Below are positions 1-12,442 of a stretch of DNA of 64,000 nucleotides, piece after piece (the stretch's first letter is position 1; every line of letters starts with the position of its first letter). The translations under genes were made by a program, and so were the position numbers. Under the pieces are notes generated by a model. It saw only the letters and a program-made list of their open reading frames with translations. It was not told the DNA's origin and did not search any database. The DNA comes from Saururus chinensis (lineage: Eukaryota; Streptophyta; Magnoliopsida; Piperales; Saururaceae). The stretch spans positions 31,613,753 through 31,677,752 of the forward strand of contig CP141149.1 in the NCBI GenBank assembly GCA_035235625.1. Reading direction: 5' to 3'.

Positions 1-1492
1 CACCATATATATATCGACTTACTGCTTAGTTGCTTACCCACTGGCGAGAGAGGGAGGGTGTATGAGATAGTGTCATTGTGAGCTCTCAATTTGCGATGTC
101 GAACAGGAACTGCCGATCTTATTGGCGTTCTCACGGTCTCAATGCCATCATCAGTTCCATCACTCGATCGGTAGCCTGTAGCTTCAGGGAAGCGAACAGC
201 GACACGACATAGTGGGCACAGGGTAAACAGGTTGACTTTGCTCTGGTAAAGAGAATATATGGAAATTAAGTAATGAGTAATGACAACTAGAAAGTGTTCT
301 ATGCTTAGAGGACCACATGAGAAGTACGAAGAAGGAAGAATTCTGCATGTATATTGTAGAGCAGTTAATAAGCAAAAGTGCTCCGGGTGCACGTCACTAA
401 GCAAGAAGGTTTATTGCTTTGAATTGAGTTTTCCTTTGCGTGCAATTGAATCCAGCCCGCCCATGTTCATAGAAGCATAGATGGTGGAGGGTGGCTCGTA
501 CTAATTGATAGTGCGCAATTGCTGTTCATCATTGTTCTTCACCGTCACGTAGCTTTTACGCGAAATGAGCAACTGGACACACCTTGAAAGGCACATCACA
601 CATGGCCAGGTTGGAAGCAACACGAACTCGTTTGCGGCTCCAAATGTGTGATGGTGACACTGTGGACACCCAAGGGTGGATCGACAGTGAGTGTTTAAGA
701 TGAAATTACGTTCCAAAAGAAAGAGATGTGGTGATCAAGAAACAGAGCTACAGAGGGATCGCACTAAATTCACTGTAATGCATCAGCAGCGCGGTTGCTT
801 AGGTGGGTTATCGACTTATCGTAGTTTTTGGCCAATTCAGAAACGGAGACAACGCCTTTAGATTCCAGATGCAGCTGAGGAGTAACGGAAAAACGCAGAT
901 CGATAAATTTAAAAACGTATTGATATGCACTGAGGGAGGGAACAAAATTGGTGGGTAGAAGGTGTGAGCCAGCATTATCCCCACTCGAACTTATGACCGA
1001 TAGTCCCTTCTCTAGCTTTCCTTCGCCATGGCTGTCTCCAATAGCGACATGCTGTTCATCAATTCAAATTTTACCACCGCCCTTCCCTCTCAAGCTATCA
1101 ACAACTGCAAGCTACGCTACAATTTGATCTTGGAGGTAAAATGGTAAATGGAATGAGTTGCTTTGATTGACTTTTTTTCGAGCTACATAAAAACTGCATT
1201 GATTGAACGTCATGCAGAATCAGTAGATTGCTACAAAAACCAAAGAAATTTCTAATAAATGAGAGTAGGCCTACAGGTACAGCCCATGAGGTGTGTTCAA
1301 TATGGAGAACTGAAAAACAGATAAAATTGATCAGCATTAAACTACTCGTTGCTGACATTAACTAGCAGCACAGTCAAATGGGAGAAGCATTTACTGGATG
1401 AGCAAACTAGCTTCTGCTTCCAGCCATTAGAATATAGCTTCATCTCTTCATACCAAAGTAAAAATAAAATAAAATAAAAAAGCACCTTGTTT
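1..1492. other. Intergenic, no confident gene
   Basis: No open frame here resembles a known family. The one item of note is a 36-codon open frame beginning with a good-context ATG at 1028 and ending at a GAG followed by a GTAAAA donor-like signal near 1135. It looks like a first coding exon, but no continuation is visible before the convergent LRR gene. Confidence 0.5.
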
Positions 1493-2668
1493 TCAATTTG
1501 AGGCACACATTATAGGCGTTGTTGAAGGGATTCTCATGCAGTTAAATCCACCCGGTGCAGCTGAACATTCCGGTGGAGGTCTCTGAAAGTATTTCCCTGG
1601 AATACAATTCCCTGAGAAATCAAACCCGAAATTTCTAAAACCGGTGCATCCTTGACTAAACCCAGAAAAGAAATTGTAAGAAATGGTAAGATTAAGAAGA
1701 CTCTTCAGGGAGCAAACGACGTCTGAGAGAAAGCCGGACAGCTGATTGTGCCCCAGATTAAGAACCTCGATCTCCGACATGCAAGAGACTGCGTCTGGTA
1801 AGTGGCCAGTTAATGAGTTGAAGCTCAGATCCAAAACCTGAATCTCTTTCAGAAGCCCAACACCCTCGGGAATGCAACCTGTTAGCTGATTATTAAGGAA
1901 CAAAACCTCTTTGAGCCTGGGACCCATGTAGCCAAAACTAGCCGGAAGGTTTCCAGATAACTTGTTATTAGCAAGGCTTATGACAGAGGCTGGAGAATTG
2001 CCTAGATTTTCTGGAATCTGCCCATCAAATTGGTTATTGTTGAGGAAGATTGCATCAAGATTTCTGTTAAAAAGCTCTTCGGGAATGGGCCCCGAGAAGG
2101 AGTTGAATCTGATGTCCAAGTAAATAAGGTTTGGAAGCAGAAGAACGACATCAGGGAAAGGACCCGAAAACTGGTTGTTACTAAGATCCAGCTCTGAAAG
2201 TGAAACAAGCTCCCTGAGTGTATCAGGAACTGCTCCAGAAAACCTGTTGCTGTTGACGTGAAATATTGAGAGCTCCGAAAGGAGAGCGAGTTCGTTAACG
2301 AGGGAACCCTGCAGAGAAGCATGATTAAGATCTATGGCTGAGACGACGAGGCCTGAAGGCATGTCCATTGCCTGAGAACAGAAGACGCCTTTGTAGGAGC
2401 ACACATCAGAACCAACCCAGCTCTTCAGAATTCCAGATGGGTCTTCCGTTACAGCAGATTTCCACGCCTGGAGAGCCGTGTAAGCTCTTTCCATGCTGCT
2501 TCTGTCTGGAGACGCAAATGGGTTTCCTGCGCCAATTCGACCGCCAATCCACACACCGCCATAGTGGTCTTCACTGCCGCCATTGACGCCCACACCTCCA
2601 CCTATAAAAGAAGCTTCAGACGAGAGAATCTGAAAATAGAAAAGCGCAAAAAACCAGCTCTTCTCCAT
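1493..2668 (-). CDS. Secreted leucine-rich-repeat protein, LRX-like without extensin tail
   Basis: Single uninterrupted frame of 391 residues from an ATG at 2668. The first 20 or so residues form a hydrophobic signal peptide, so the protein should enter the secretory pathway and act in the cell wall or apoplast. A cysteine-pair cap (SDVCSYKGVFC, about residue 91) precedes about ten plant-type extracellular LRRs of the LxxLxLxxNxxxGxIP kind. A C-terminal cap with CIPGK and RPPPEC closes the protein. This architecture is that of the LRR half of leucine-rich-repeat extensins and their extensin-less relatives (At4g06744-like). The Ser-Pro-rich extensin tail is absent: the frame ends about 15 residues after the cap. 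There is no transmembrane or kinase segment, so it is not a receptor kinase. LRX LRR domains are known to bind RALF peptides; that role here is inference only. Confidence 0.85.
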   Translation of the reverse strand: MEKSWFFALFYFQILSSEASFIGGGVGVNGGSEDHYGGVWIGGRIGAGNPFASPDRSSMERAYTALQAWKSAVTEDPSGILKSWVGSDVCSYKGVFCSQAMDMPSGLVVSAIDLNHASLQGSLVNELALLSELSIFHVNSNRFSGAVPDTLRELVSLSELDLSNNQFSGPFPDVVLLLPNLIYLDIRFNSFSGPIPEELFNRNLDAIFLNNNQFDGQIPENLGNSPASVISLANNKLSGNLPASFGYMGPRLKEVLFLNNQLTGCIPEGVGLLKEIQVLDLSFNSLTGHLPDAVSCMSEIEVLNLGHNQLSGFLSDVVCSLKSLLNLTISYNFFSGFSQGCTGFRNFGFDFSGNCIPGKYFQRPPPECSAAPGGFNCMRIPSTTPIMCASN

Positions 2669-3023
2669 CTTTGGCGATGGAGAGGGAAAGTAATTGGCTG
2701 TTGAGAGCGGAGTTCTGTGAAAATGTTATTACTGGGCTGTGCAGAGCAGACTGGAGTTGCTGGTGGGCGCCATGAATGCGTGGGGTCTTCCTCTTCATTT
2801 CAGTGGGATGTCTACTGGAAGTCTGGAATGCCCCGGTTATGCCTAACACGTGTGGAAAGCTAATTGGACATGTTACTCTTACCTGGTTTAGAGGACCAGT
2901 AATACTCTAATTAGAAGAGTTTGAGATTTAATTTAAAAGCGGGAAACAGATTATGACTGGGTTGGGGGCTCGGTTCTAGTCGTTTGGACCTGGGCTCGTT
3001 TCTGAATTCTCATGGCCTTTTAC
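2669..3023. other. Upstream region of the LRR gene
   Basis: Probable promoter and 5' leader of the minus-strand LRR gene. No TATA box is clear enough to call. It ends at the target-site duplication of a hAT-like element, so that element lies only about 350 bp upstream of the gene. Confidence 0.4.
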
Positions 3024-4450
3024 TAGGGCCGCAAGTTATACGGGCCGGCCCGTAAGCCCGTCCGGGCCCGTAAATTTGCAGGCTCGGCCCTTAAAACTTA
3101 GACTTCAGGCTGGGCCGGTCCGGGCCTAAAATTTTAAAGCCCACTAGGCCACAAAAAATGTAAAGCATCGCCCATTAAAATTAAGGCTTATTGTGTGGTG
3201 AGAAAAAAGACAAGGCGTTGATATGTTAGTGTGTATGCGATGATATAAGGTACGTAGTCTAGTTTTCTTTTCTCTTCTCTTTACGTTTTACGTTTTAGTG
3301 GGGAACCGAACAGACAAATCTTGATGTCGGAGTCCCACATTTGCATTCTATTGTCGACGACATCATCAAGTCAGTTAAGAAATGTAAAAAATAAAGTCAG
3401 TCCAGCCTGGCAAATAAAAATATTTGTGCTTGTTGGGATATTTAACGGGCGGTGAATATCGATGAGGGGACTAAGCGAAATTAGTTGTAATTCTTTTGCA
3501 TTGTATAATCTTTTTAGATTAACACGAAGAAACTTGCTTTTAATGAGAAATAATCTAAAATTAAACTTAAAAATATCTCAAATATTAATGTGTGATGTGG
3601 AAAGAAAATAGTGAACATGTAGCATTGAGGCATGGGGTATGAGCATGAAAGGCAATATCGATATATATAATAGTATTAATAATTATGGATATAGATATGT
3701 ATTAATGATATATTTGGTATATGCCGAAATAGTCGTAAATTCTTTGATATATATAAAAAAATTATAAGTAATAATAGATTATTATAATATTTTTTTAGAA
3801 CATAATAAGACAAAAATTATCGTAATAACTAATATAAGTACTTTAAAATTAGTTCATTTTAAAACCATACATGTTACTCCATCTCTTTTGTATAAACTAT
3901 TATTCCCTCCGTCATATATTAAGTACTCTAAAATTAATTTATTTTAGAATCAAATAAAATATTAATTATAAGTCACATAAATATGATAGAGAAACTCATA
4001 TGTTAGATGTTTAATTAAATGCATAATTATGGAGCACTATATTTAAAAAATTATTATTATATAAATTATATAGACCACCTATATTGATTTTATATAATTT
4101 TTTAAAAAAATTAATATAATAAAAATATTGTCATCTATAAACTTTCAAAGATGTTAAATTTAAATTATATTTTTATTTTTAAGAAAAAAATTTAAATAAA
4201 TAATTTTAAAAATAAAATAATAATAAAATATTTGAACATTGATATGTATCGGCAAATCCTATTAGGGCGAATTGCCCCCTATACCGTATCCATATCGATT
4301 GATACACATAGGTCGATACTGCTTTCTATAGGTATAAAGCCTACTCAAAATTTATGTTAAGTTTCTTTATGCCCAAAAGCAGTGCCTCAATCTTTTTAAA
4401 GTTTTTGGGCCGGGCCCAGGTTTACCCTGAGCCTCGTTAGGGCAACCCTA
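3024..4450. mobile_element. hAT-like non-autonomous DNA transposon, 1.4 kb
   Basis: The left end reads TAGGGCCGCAAG and is followed by a GGGCCGGCCCG-rich stretch. The right end, reverse complemented, begins TAGGGTTGCCC and is followed by the same GGGCCCGG-rich type. The flanking 8-mers are CCTTTTAC at 3016-3023 and CCTTTCAG at 4451-4458, matching at 6 of 8 positions as an aged hAT target duplication would. The interior is very AT-rich with no open frame, so it cannot encode a transposase. Ends and GC-rich subterminal blocks are shared with the element at 4819-5354. Confidence 0.65.
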
Positions 4451-4818
4451 CCTTTCAGGCTTGAAGCACACAGAGGGGCGGGTGCGAGCTGCAAAGTTCA
4501 ATAAAGACAACAGATCAGAAGAGTGAGGATAGAGGGAAATGCGGATGACGTTGATCGCAGCCTCTCCTCTAAATGTCATTTTCCTGTCTGAATAAACTAA
4601 AATGATGGGATATGATATGCATGGCTTGATTCTTGACCACCTTCATTGTTTGAACCTAAAACATGGGTTGTCCCGGACTCAAATCGCCTGGTGAGCGAAC
4701 TGGCCAGCAAAGTGTTACGAATCGATGGTTGCCTCGGCGCGTAAAATAAACAAAAGTTTGCAATTTCTGCATAGATTTTATGGGATATAGTGTGCACTGT
4801 GGATCTAGAGCTAACAAC

Positions 4819-5354
4819 TAGGGCTGCAAGAATTCGGGCTGGCCCGTAAGCCCAGCCCGTAAATTTACGGGCTTGGGCCTTAAAATATAAGCTACAGGCC
4901 GGGTCGGGCCTGAAAATTTAAAATATATTGTTATTAGCGCCGAGCCTGGGCCTGGGAAAAAAACACATAAAAGCCCGGCCCGGCCTGTAACTATTAAGGC
5001 TTGCTATCCATTATCTATATGTCAAGCCCAGTACCTAGTTATTAACCCAGTTACCCTAAGCCCAAGCCTTAAAATCTCAGCCCATCACTAAAATCTCAGT
5101 CCATCCCAAAAAATCTCAACCCAAAAATTAAAATCTCAGCCCAAAAATTGAAGTTAGGAAATTATTTTACATTAGGTAAGTTTGGGCCCGAAAGCCCATG
5201 GCCCGGCCAGAGCCCGTTCAAATTTAAAAACGGGCCAGAATTTTGGCATTGGCTCCGGGCCCAGGCCCGGGCCGGGCCTTGTAACTCTTTTTTTCTTTCG
5301 GACCGGGCCTGGGCCTACCCTGGCCCGTCAGGGCCCGGCCCGTTTGCAGCCTTA
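4819..5354. mobile_element. hAT-like non-autonomous DNA transposon with perfect 8-bp TSD
   Basis: A 536-bp element flanked by CTAACAAC on both sides (4811-4818 and 5355-5362). An exact 8-bp duplication is the hallmark of hAT insertion. The left end reads TAGGGCTGCAAG; the right end, reverse complemented, reads TAAGGCTGCAAAC. The subterminal regions are packed with short GGGCC/GGCCC words, typical of plant hAT MITEs of this type. There is no coding capacity. Open frames on both strands here are a by-product of the GC-rich ends. Confidence 0.9.
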
Positions 5355-5362
5355 CTAACAAC

Positions 5363-6963
5363 AGGGGGTGAGCATAAAAAATCTGCCAAAAAACGCAGTC
5401 TGTACAGTTTTTGTGTGTTACAATGTGCACCATGAATCTAATCTAGGGCCATCAACAGCTGTTGAAGCTTCATCAGCAGATTTTATTTTTACAGATGGAT
5501 GGTTGCATTTCTGGATCGCAATGCTGCCAGAAAGGTGTAAATTGTAGGCGCTAACAACACAGGCTGAGGAGCTTTACCAAAGGTCGAGACTGATCTGTCC
5601 GAGTTCTAGCTCTCCAGGCTCAATTTCAGCTCGACCACAAAAAACGACTAATGAATTACTCCGACCTCAACCACAGGAGACTAGGAGAGCTATTTTCTTG
5701 CTACAAGTAATCGGACATAAGCAAATTTCAAAAGTGTTCACCGGCGTTCATTGTTAAGGAAATGCTAAAACGTGAATTATACACCGGATCATGCCTGCCT
5801 AAAACTTAAATTCAAGCCAAAGTAGCCTTAAAAGAAAAGCTCTTGCTCCTTAGCTCAATCAGTGTGTGAGGTGACTGGTGAGTCAAGCTGAAAAGTAAAA
5901 AGCTCTATAATTCAGAAATATTATTTAATGAAACCCTTAGGACTCACAAGCCTGGATTGCAGTTTTCGCTTTTGCCAATTTATAACCCAATTCCTCGGAT
6001 GAGCTTGAATTAATGGAAATGGGTATCAAATCTCCGAGACGCTAGTCACTATAAGATGCCACCACGTCAGGTTTTACTAAACCTAAATATATTATTATTT
6101 AAAAAATAATAAACTAGCTATTTAGGTTAAATTTAAAAATTCAAACCTAACACCCTCATATTTTATTAAAATATAAAAAAATTAAATAATATATATTTAT
6201 AACCTTAATCGGTTAAGTTAAGCTAAATAACCTAAAACTCGAATCCGACCTGAATAACTATTTGAGTTAAATTAAAAAACTCAAAGTCAAACCCAACCCC
6301 ATCAGGGTTAAATTATGATTTACCATATGCTTAACCCAAGTAACATCCAAGATATTTATTATTAAGGGAAATAGCTGAAAAACAAGAACAGATCTATCAT
6401 AACTTACCTTCCTGTCAAGCGACCAGATGCTCTTTCCTGACCGCTTTCATACAGACAGAAGATGGTTAGGATTGTACCTCGAAGTGTTTAATCCGATCGA
6501 ACTATCGAAGGGCCCCCTACTTGCAACATTAGCATTCCTCTTAAATTCAGGCAAGAAACAGCAAATGCAATCAATGTAAAACATAAGCGCAAACTGGCAG
6601 ATGGTGCATTCTCCATCTAGTAAAACACAATTAACTGAAGAAGTTTTGGGAGTTCCCGGCTTGAAGCATATTAGTTATTCATTAATAGAGTAAAATTTAT
6701 CGACTTGCTGGGTAAATTTCCCCTTCGTTTTCATATGAAAAACAGAGAAGACAAGATAACTTGTTGAAAAAAAAATGACTCCTAAGCCGATTACAAAATC
6801 TTGCACACACGAAACTCAACCTGAAAATGACAAAATTGTATTTCAAGTTGAAAGCAGTCATAATTGAATTAAGATAACAAACAAAAGACAACAAAGAAAG
6901 CATAAGCACCCTTCGCAAATGATGCCTGTGCTTTTTAATAAGAAATGCAATTCATTTCAGAGT
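5363..6963. other. Intergenic between hAT element and RPN5 3' end
   Basis: No gene is visible. AT-rich stretches at about 6060-6360 with repeated AAACCTAAAT-like words look like old repeat sequence, but I could not find ends. The last few hundred bases should contain the RPN5 3' UTR. Confidence 0.4.
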
Positions 6964-9900
6964 TTAGACTTTAAGTGCCGCTTTGTGAACCATGGTTTCC
7001 TTGTGTATTTGGTGGCAGCTCTTCTCAACGAGATCAAGCAGCTTCTCCAAATTCATTGCCCATGAGTTCAGAATGTCATTGCTGTCCTTGGCCACCTGAA
7101 AGCATACAACTCCCATAGGCCTATCGATTTTAGCTATTAGTGATTTAGCGATCACCATCTCTGACAGGTGCTTCTCAGTTTCCTGAAACATGGCACAGAT
7201 TTAAAATCTTTCAGCGATATTTCTTAGCAAACAATCAATTCACCACACTGACCGCATGAACATTGATTACCAAATAGCACTCATTTTTTCTTAACCCTTT
7301 TGCAATATGATACTAAAATCAGATAACACCCCCCTCCCCCCACACACACACACGCCCCAACCGTCTTTTTGGAAAAGAAGACATAAAACAGACAAATAAA
7401 TGGTCATGGGAAACTGGTAATTGGCATGGCAAAACCTCCAACAGCAAGCACCCTGTTTTCCAGATTAAAGATAATTCAAATTGCTCACATAATCAGTTAA
7501 AACTCCAGCTTTAACATCATAAACACAAGGAGAAGAACCACTCAAATGGGCAGACAACATGTTCAACCTCAATCCACAGTTCTCACGTCTTGAATCATCA
7601 GTCTGGTTTCACTTTTCACAGCTGAAAATTCATTTTAGGTGATATCTACACCTCAGATGCAGGTAAAACTACCTATCACATTAAACCACACGACAAGCAT
7701 ATAGCCTTGATAGGCATTCATGCACCAGGCTGCAATTAAAATTTTCCATGATTCATATATCAACAGCGCATTTTACTAAAAGGAACAAACTAGTGGTGGA
7801 TTGTACTTTTCTTCGCCAAGGTTATAAAATACCACCTACACTTTTGGGAGATCACTATATACTAGAAAGTTACAAAGACAACACAGCTGCTCCAAACACT
7901 TGAACAGATTTTCAACCAAGAATCTATCAACTACATACATGAAACAGGTAAGAAAATCCACACCAACGAGGTACAGTAAACTTAGCTCTAATAATATTAT
8001 GTTATAAGTGGTATCAACTGGCAAGCATGTCAGAGATCAAGTTGTTCCGCATATTTGATTGCACATAGCTAATATCATTGAACTAACCTGCAAGCTCAGA
8101 CACAACAATTCTGCAAGCCTCTTCAGTGTAATCCTCGAATAATATTTTGATACAACCAAGATGTTCTGCAATAAGACAATTAAAAATAATAAGATCATCC
8201 AATAATAACAAGAATACAACATCACAACTGATACTTTGTTCAGCATCATTACATGTTCAATAATTCTTTGTCTGAGATCTTCAGCAGCTTTCTCAACCAA
8301 AGGTCCACCAAGCATGCTTTTTTCATTCTCAAATTCAAGCCTATAAGCCTCCCAAAGGGCAGTCCATTGAATTACCTCCATTGTGACCAGCTGCTTCAAC
8401 AGCACACTGAGAAACAAAAGCATGGCAAAAATTACTAGAGGTAATACATAAGGCTACATATAATGTTCAAAGTAAAAAATGTTGCTATTAAAAGACAAAA
8501 AAAGCATCAATGACTATTGAGCTACATATTGAAAAAATGTCCATAATACAAACCCCAAATAATTTAAACATGGTAATAAAATGATGATGCCTAGGAGTAA
8601 AGACACTGATACAATAGATTTGAACAATAATAACAGTATTACTTTACCGGAAATGAGGAATTTCTGATAGATTTTTGTCTTCTAATGTCGAGTTAAGTAA
8701 GCTTGATTGCATTGGATCATGTGGTGACAACACTAAGTACCAGCATATTTTCCTCAGGACCTACAAAAAGGAACCTCATGCAAAAAAATAATGGAAAATT
8801 CCAAGAAAGGAGATGCATGATTAGGAAACTGCATTACCGGAATCCATTGAGATGGATCCTCTCTAACCGACGGAATCTCATATATTGCCTTGTAGCAACG
8901 GCAAATTTCCAGGTAGTCATTATTATGCGAATAATACCTAGAAAGGAATAAAAACTGTCACTTATCACTGAATAAGGTTGGCAAAGCCTCTCATATTACA
9001 GCACTTGACTAAAAAAAGCTTATGCATGCATGCACATGTAAAAGTAAGAAATAACCGCGTATATGTAACACCCAGAAAAATTAAATATAAATTGAAAGTA
9101 GTTAAAATAATCAACATAATGAAAAAGATAATGGTAAAAATCATACAGCTTTCAGTCAAATATCTGCATCTGACATATGCAACAGAAAGCAAAAAGTTAC
9201 ACCAAGTTGCAAATCAAACAAGATAATTGATCCTGATCACACTCTAGCACAGATGACACAAAGTTTTAGATAAACATAGAATCCCTAGTTAACTTCCCAT
9301 GAAAGAGTTTCACAATGGACTAATATATACAATATCCAACATAGTACATCACAGCAACAAAGGCGGTGCGAGTTCTACACTGAAAGAGACCCTAATCAGA
9401 GAAGGAATTTTCTGGATCAAAGCATTCCCATTAACTTGAAGAGGGCTCAATATAACAATAGTATTTGGCTGACCACATGGACCATTGAATGTAGGTCCAA
9501 CCCTAAAGAATTCATGTATTTATGACCCTTTCACAGAAATTAATTCATACAAGCAAAGCTTATAAGCATACCCTGGGTTACAACCCATAACGGAAAGCTT
9601 TCATTCAAGCCCGTTATCATACAAGCAACCACACAGATGAAGACATCTTATTAAAATGTTAAAATGTGACTATTAATCTCTTAAAAGATAAAGAAAATCA
9701 ACCCATAGACAGAAAACTACAATGGAAGCTGTACCGCTACTCTGACAACTGAACACGCACATAAAGTTGATAATACCACACCTAATCATTAGTTCGTAGT
9801 AGACTCTCTTCAATTCTAAGAGAGAAGGAATATCAGCAGGGGCCTCCTCAACAATAGCATCACCTTCCTTTGGTTTCTTCTTTTCTTTTGAAGGGTCTGC

Positions 9901-12101
9901 ATCAAAAACTCTAGGACTAATTTTTCTTGACAGAATCTGAGCACGCACGTAATCTTGCCGATCAAGGCACAAACGGACCTGAAAAACATATGATCATAAA
10001 TAGCAGGAAAACCAAGAGCAAAAAACAAGAAAAACTTAGTCAATCTTATCTGATTTTCAACCTTGAACTAATCCCAATTGACATGACTCAAAAAATTGGT
10101 TGACTTATAAAATATGTATACTCGTTTCTTTTTTAGATAGTTAATATCTCAACTTACTTGTCCAAGAATGAACGCTATCTTCTCTGTTTTGGCCATTGCC
10201 CCAAATGTCTCCACCTAAGTCGCAAAATTATGAATAAAAAATTGCTCAGACACCTATTGTAATTAAGTAAAAAGGTACAATTATGAAGCAAATAATGCTA
10301 GCGTTAATTAAGATGCTTAATTTTGAACTTAAAATTTCATTAGGCTTACAGCAATTTCCTGCATCAACTCTGCAGCCTCAGCAATATGACCCTGCTCTTC
10401 TTTAATCTTGGCAAGCTTTTTTATCAGTCTTGCCCTTTCAATTTCAACATATATCTGCAAAAAAAAAACCATTTACCCAAATTATTCAATATATCCTGTC
10501 ACAAAACAAGTTTTGAAAGAAAAAAAAACAACCAATAAAGAGTATATAGAGTTAGAATCACCTTCCCGGCAGAAACACTGTTCAATGTTTTTATAAGTTC
10601 TACACGTGTTTCAACATCAGGAGTCTCATCAATATACTGCATCGCTTGTTGTACCATTGCAGTGACAGCCTGTATGAAGACATGTGATGGGTAACTAAAA
10701 ATAATACAATTAAAGTAACCAAGAAAATACAAAATGAGCTTTTGCCTTACTATAACAAGATTAACTGCCCAAAAAGCTAACAAGAGGTATTTTTTTAATA
10801 AGGTACAACTCACGCAACCACCACACGCACGCTCGCACTAGATGCCATGGCTGGAATTTGACCCTATGACCTCTCCGTCGACAGGGAAAGGTCGAACCAG
10901 CACACCACCGGCTGGATTGGCAACAAGAGGCAATTCAAATGTGAAATAGAAAATATTTTCAAATGAGCTTGCAGTACTAGTATCAGTGTGAATTGTCATC
11001 ATAACCATTGATTGTTAACTTTCTAACAAATTTGAAGAGCTAATTTAAACTTCAAAACACTGAAGTTCATTGCTTCTTCACAAAAATATATAATTAAAAA
11101 AATCTGAATGTAGACAAAAGGCACAGTTCACCACTCCCAGGAGTTGCAGTATTTCAAACGTGCGAAACATTGCATCAATTGAACTAGCCTCCATATTAGT
11201 CCAAATCAAGCCAAGCCACTCCTTTGTTTTACCTAGAACCATGAATTGAATTTAGACCTCTCGCATTTTCTGTTTTAACATACATAATATAACTAAGCTA
11301 AGACACATGGACAACTATGTCAAAGCAAAATTCAAGTCTATGAATATAAATCCCCAAGTCTCGGTTTTCTCGCATCTCCAGGATGTCAAGCCAATAAGGA
11401 CCCTAAAAGTGCAGCACAGGAAGCGAGCTATAATGTGTCAACTCAACCAGACAGTAGACTTGAGAATATTCTATGCTGGCCCAAGTGCTGAAGATGGTAA
11501 ATATAATTTCAAAATTTTAACTTTTTTTAAAGACAAGCAACATACCTGTTTAAGCTGACCTCTTCTCTTGGATAGAAGAATGATTTGATCGTTTAAGGTT
11601 TTCCATGCGCGAGCTTCAAAGCAGAGCTGCACAATATCAATAACAGCCTTCCTTGTTCCGGAAACATCTCCAGCCAACCTCATTTGTTTTTCCACATTCA
11701 GAAGCGAATCTATAGCTGCCTCCAGATTCCCCTCCTGCATATTCCCAAATTACGAGTAGTTTCAGTCAAAGACTCGCATTTACACAAGTATCTGTAACTA
11801 CTAACATTCTCGAGTTCGAAAAACTACAAAATATTGGTTACAATCAACACATGTTAAATGTGCTCCCGAAGGCAGTTCTGAAAAACCCTAGATGCAGGCA
11901 CAAACAACAGGTAATCTACTTATAAAAACGCCTACGGGAAATGAAAAAGACGAAGACCTCGTTCATGAATAAGATCGCCGGAAATTACACAAACTGCAAA
12001 GGATTTTGGATTGCAACATTCAACTCGAGCTCAATTTCCAAACTCGGACTTTGAACAACATGTATCAAACGAGCCAGGAATAAGAACAAATTACTTACCA
12101 T
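6964..12101 (-). CDS. RPN5: 26S proteasome non-ATPase regulatory subunit RPN5 (PSMD12 homologue)
   Basis: Eleven coding exons join in phase to give 440 residues; plant RPN5 is about 442. Exons: 12099-12101, 11546-11734, 10562-10669, 10350-10454, 10158-10214, 9782-9978, 8838-8937, 8648-8760, 8253-8406, 8088-8165, 6964-7182. RPN5 is a PCI-domain scaffold subunit of the proteasome lid. Recognisable blocks are [58 protein letters not shown] and the C-terminal [16 protein letters not shown]. The PCI module lies in the last third. All junctions are GT-AG; one donor is GTGATT. The initiator ATG is alone at the end of exon 1 and is followed at once by GTAAGT, so residue 2 (Glu) comes from exon 2. No breaks were seen, so the gene looks functional. 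Introns reach about 1 kb and hold no genes. Confidence 0.96.
10800..10930 (-). mobile_element. Possible tRNA-derived SINE fragment in RPN5 intron 2
   Basis: On the minus strand this GC-richer island in an AT-rich intron carries GTGGTGTGCTGGTTCGACC and, about 40 bp on, GGTCATAGGGTCAAATTCC. These resemble the A and B boxes of a tRNA-type Pol III promoter (B-box consensus GGTTCRANNCC). I see no clear A-tail or target duplication, so the call is tentative. Confidence 0.3.
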
Positions 12102-12442
12102 CTCGTCAGTGAATTCGCAGGACAGATAGAACGATGAAACCCTAGCGACGGAGAGCGGAGGAAGGGGGAAGGGAGAGCGAGAGTCCGAATGAAGAAGTGA
12201 CTTGCGGAAAGAAAGAGGGATGGAATCAAGTGAAGTTTTTTATGGCTTCGGCTGCCTGTCCGTAAGAAGAGAGGAACTGCGAGTATCACATCATTCCGTG
12301 GAATGCCGAAAGCCCTGTGTTCCTTGTGTTCCACGGCTTTACAGTAAGCCGGCATGCCAAAGCAGTAAATTGTGGGACCCACCCCCGCTCAAGTTTATTT
12401 CCTACAACAAAACAAAACGGGACCCGCAAATTAGGCTCACTC
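12102..12442. promoter_or_regulatory. RPN5 5' leader and promoter region
   Basis: The sequence directly before the RPN5 ATG (12102-12200) is pyrimidine-rich on the coding strand and contains an AGGGTTTC telo-box-like word, common in promoters of plant housekeeping genes. No TATA box is evident. A TIR-type repeat begins at about 12443, roughly 340 bp upstream. Confidence 0.5.

Noticed and set aside
5148-5435. 95-residue frame and its antisense partner
   Set aside because: Both result from the GC-rich right end of the hAT-like element.
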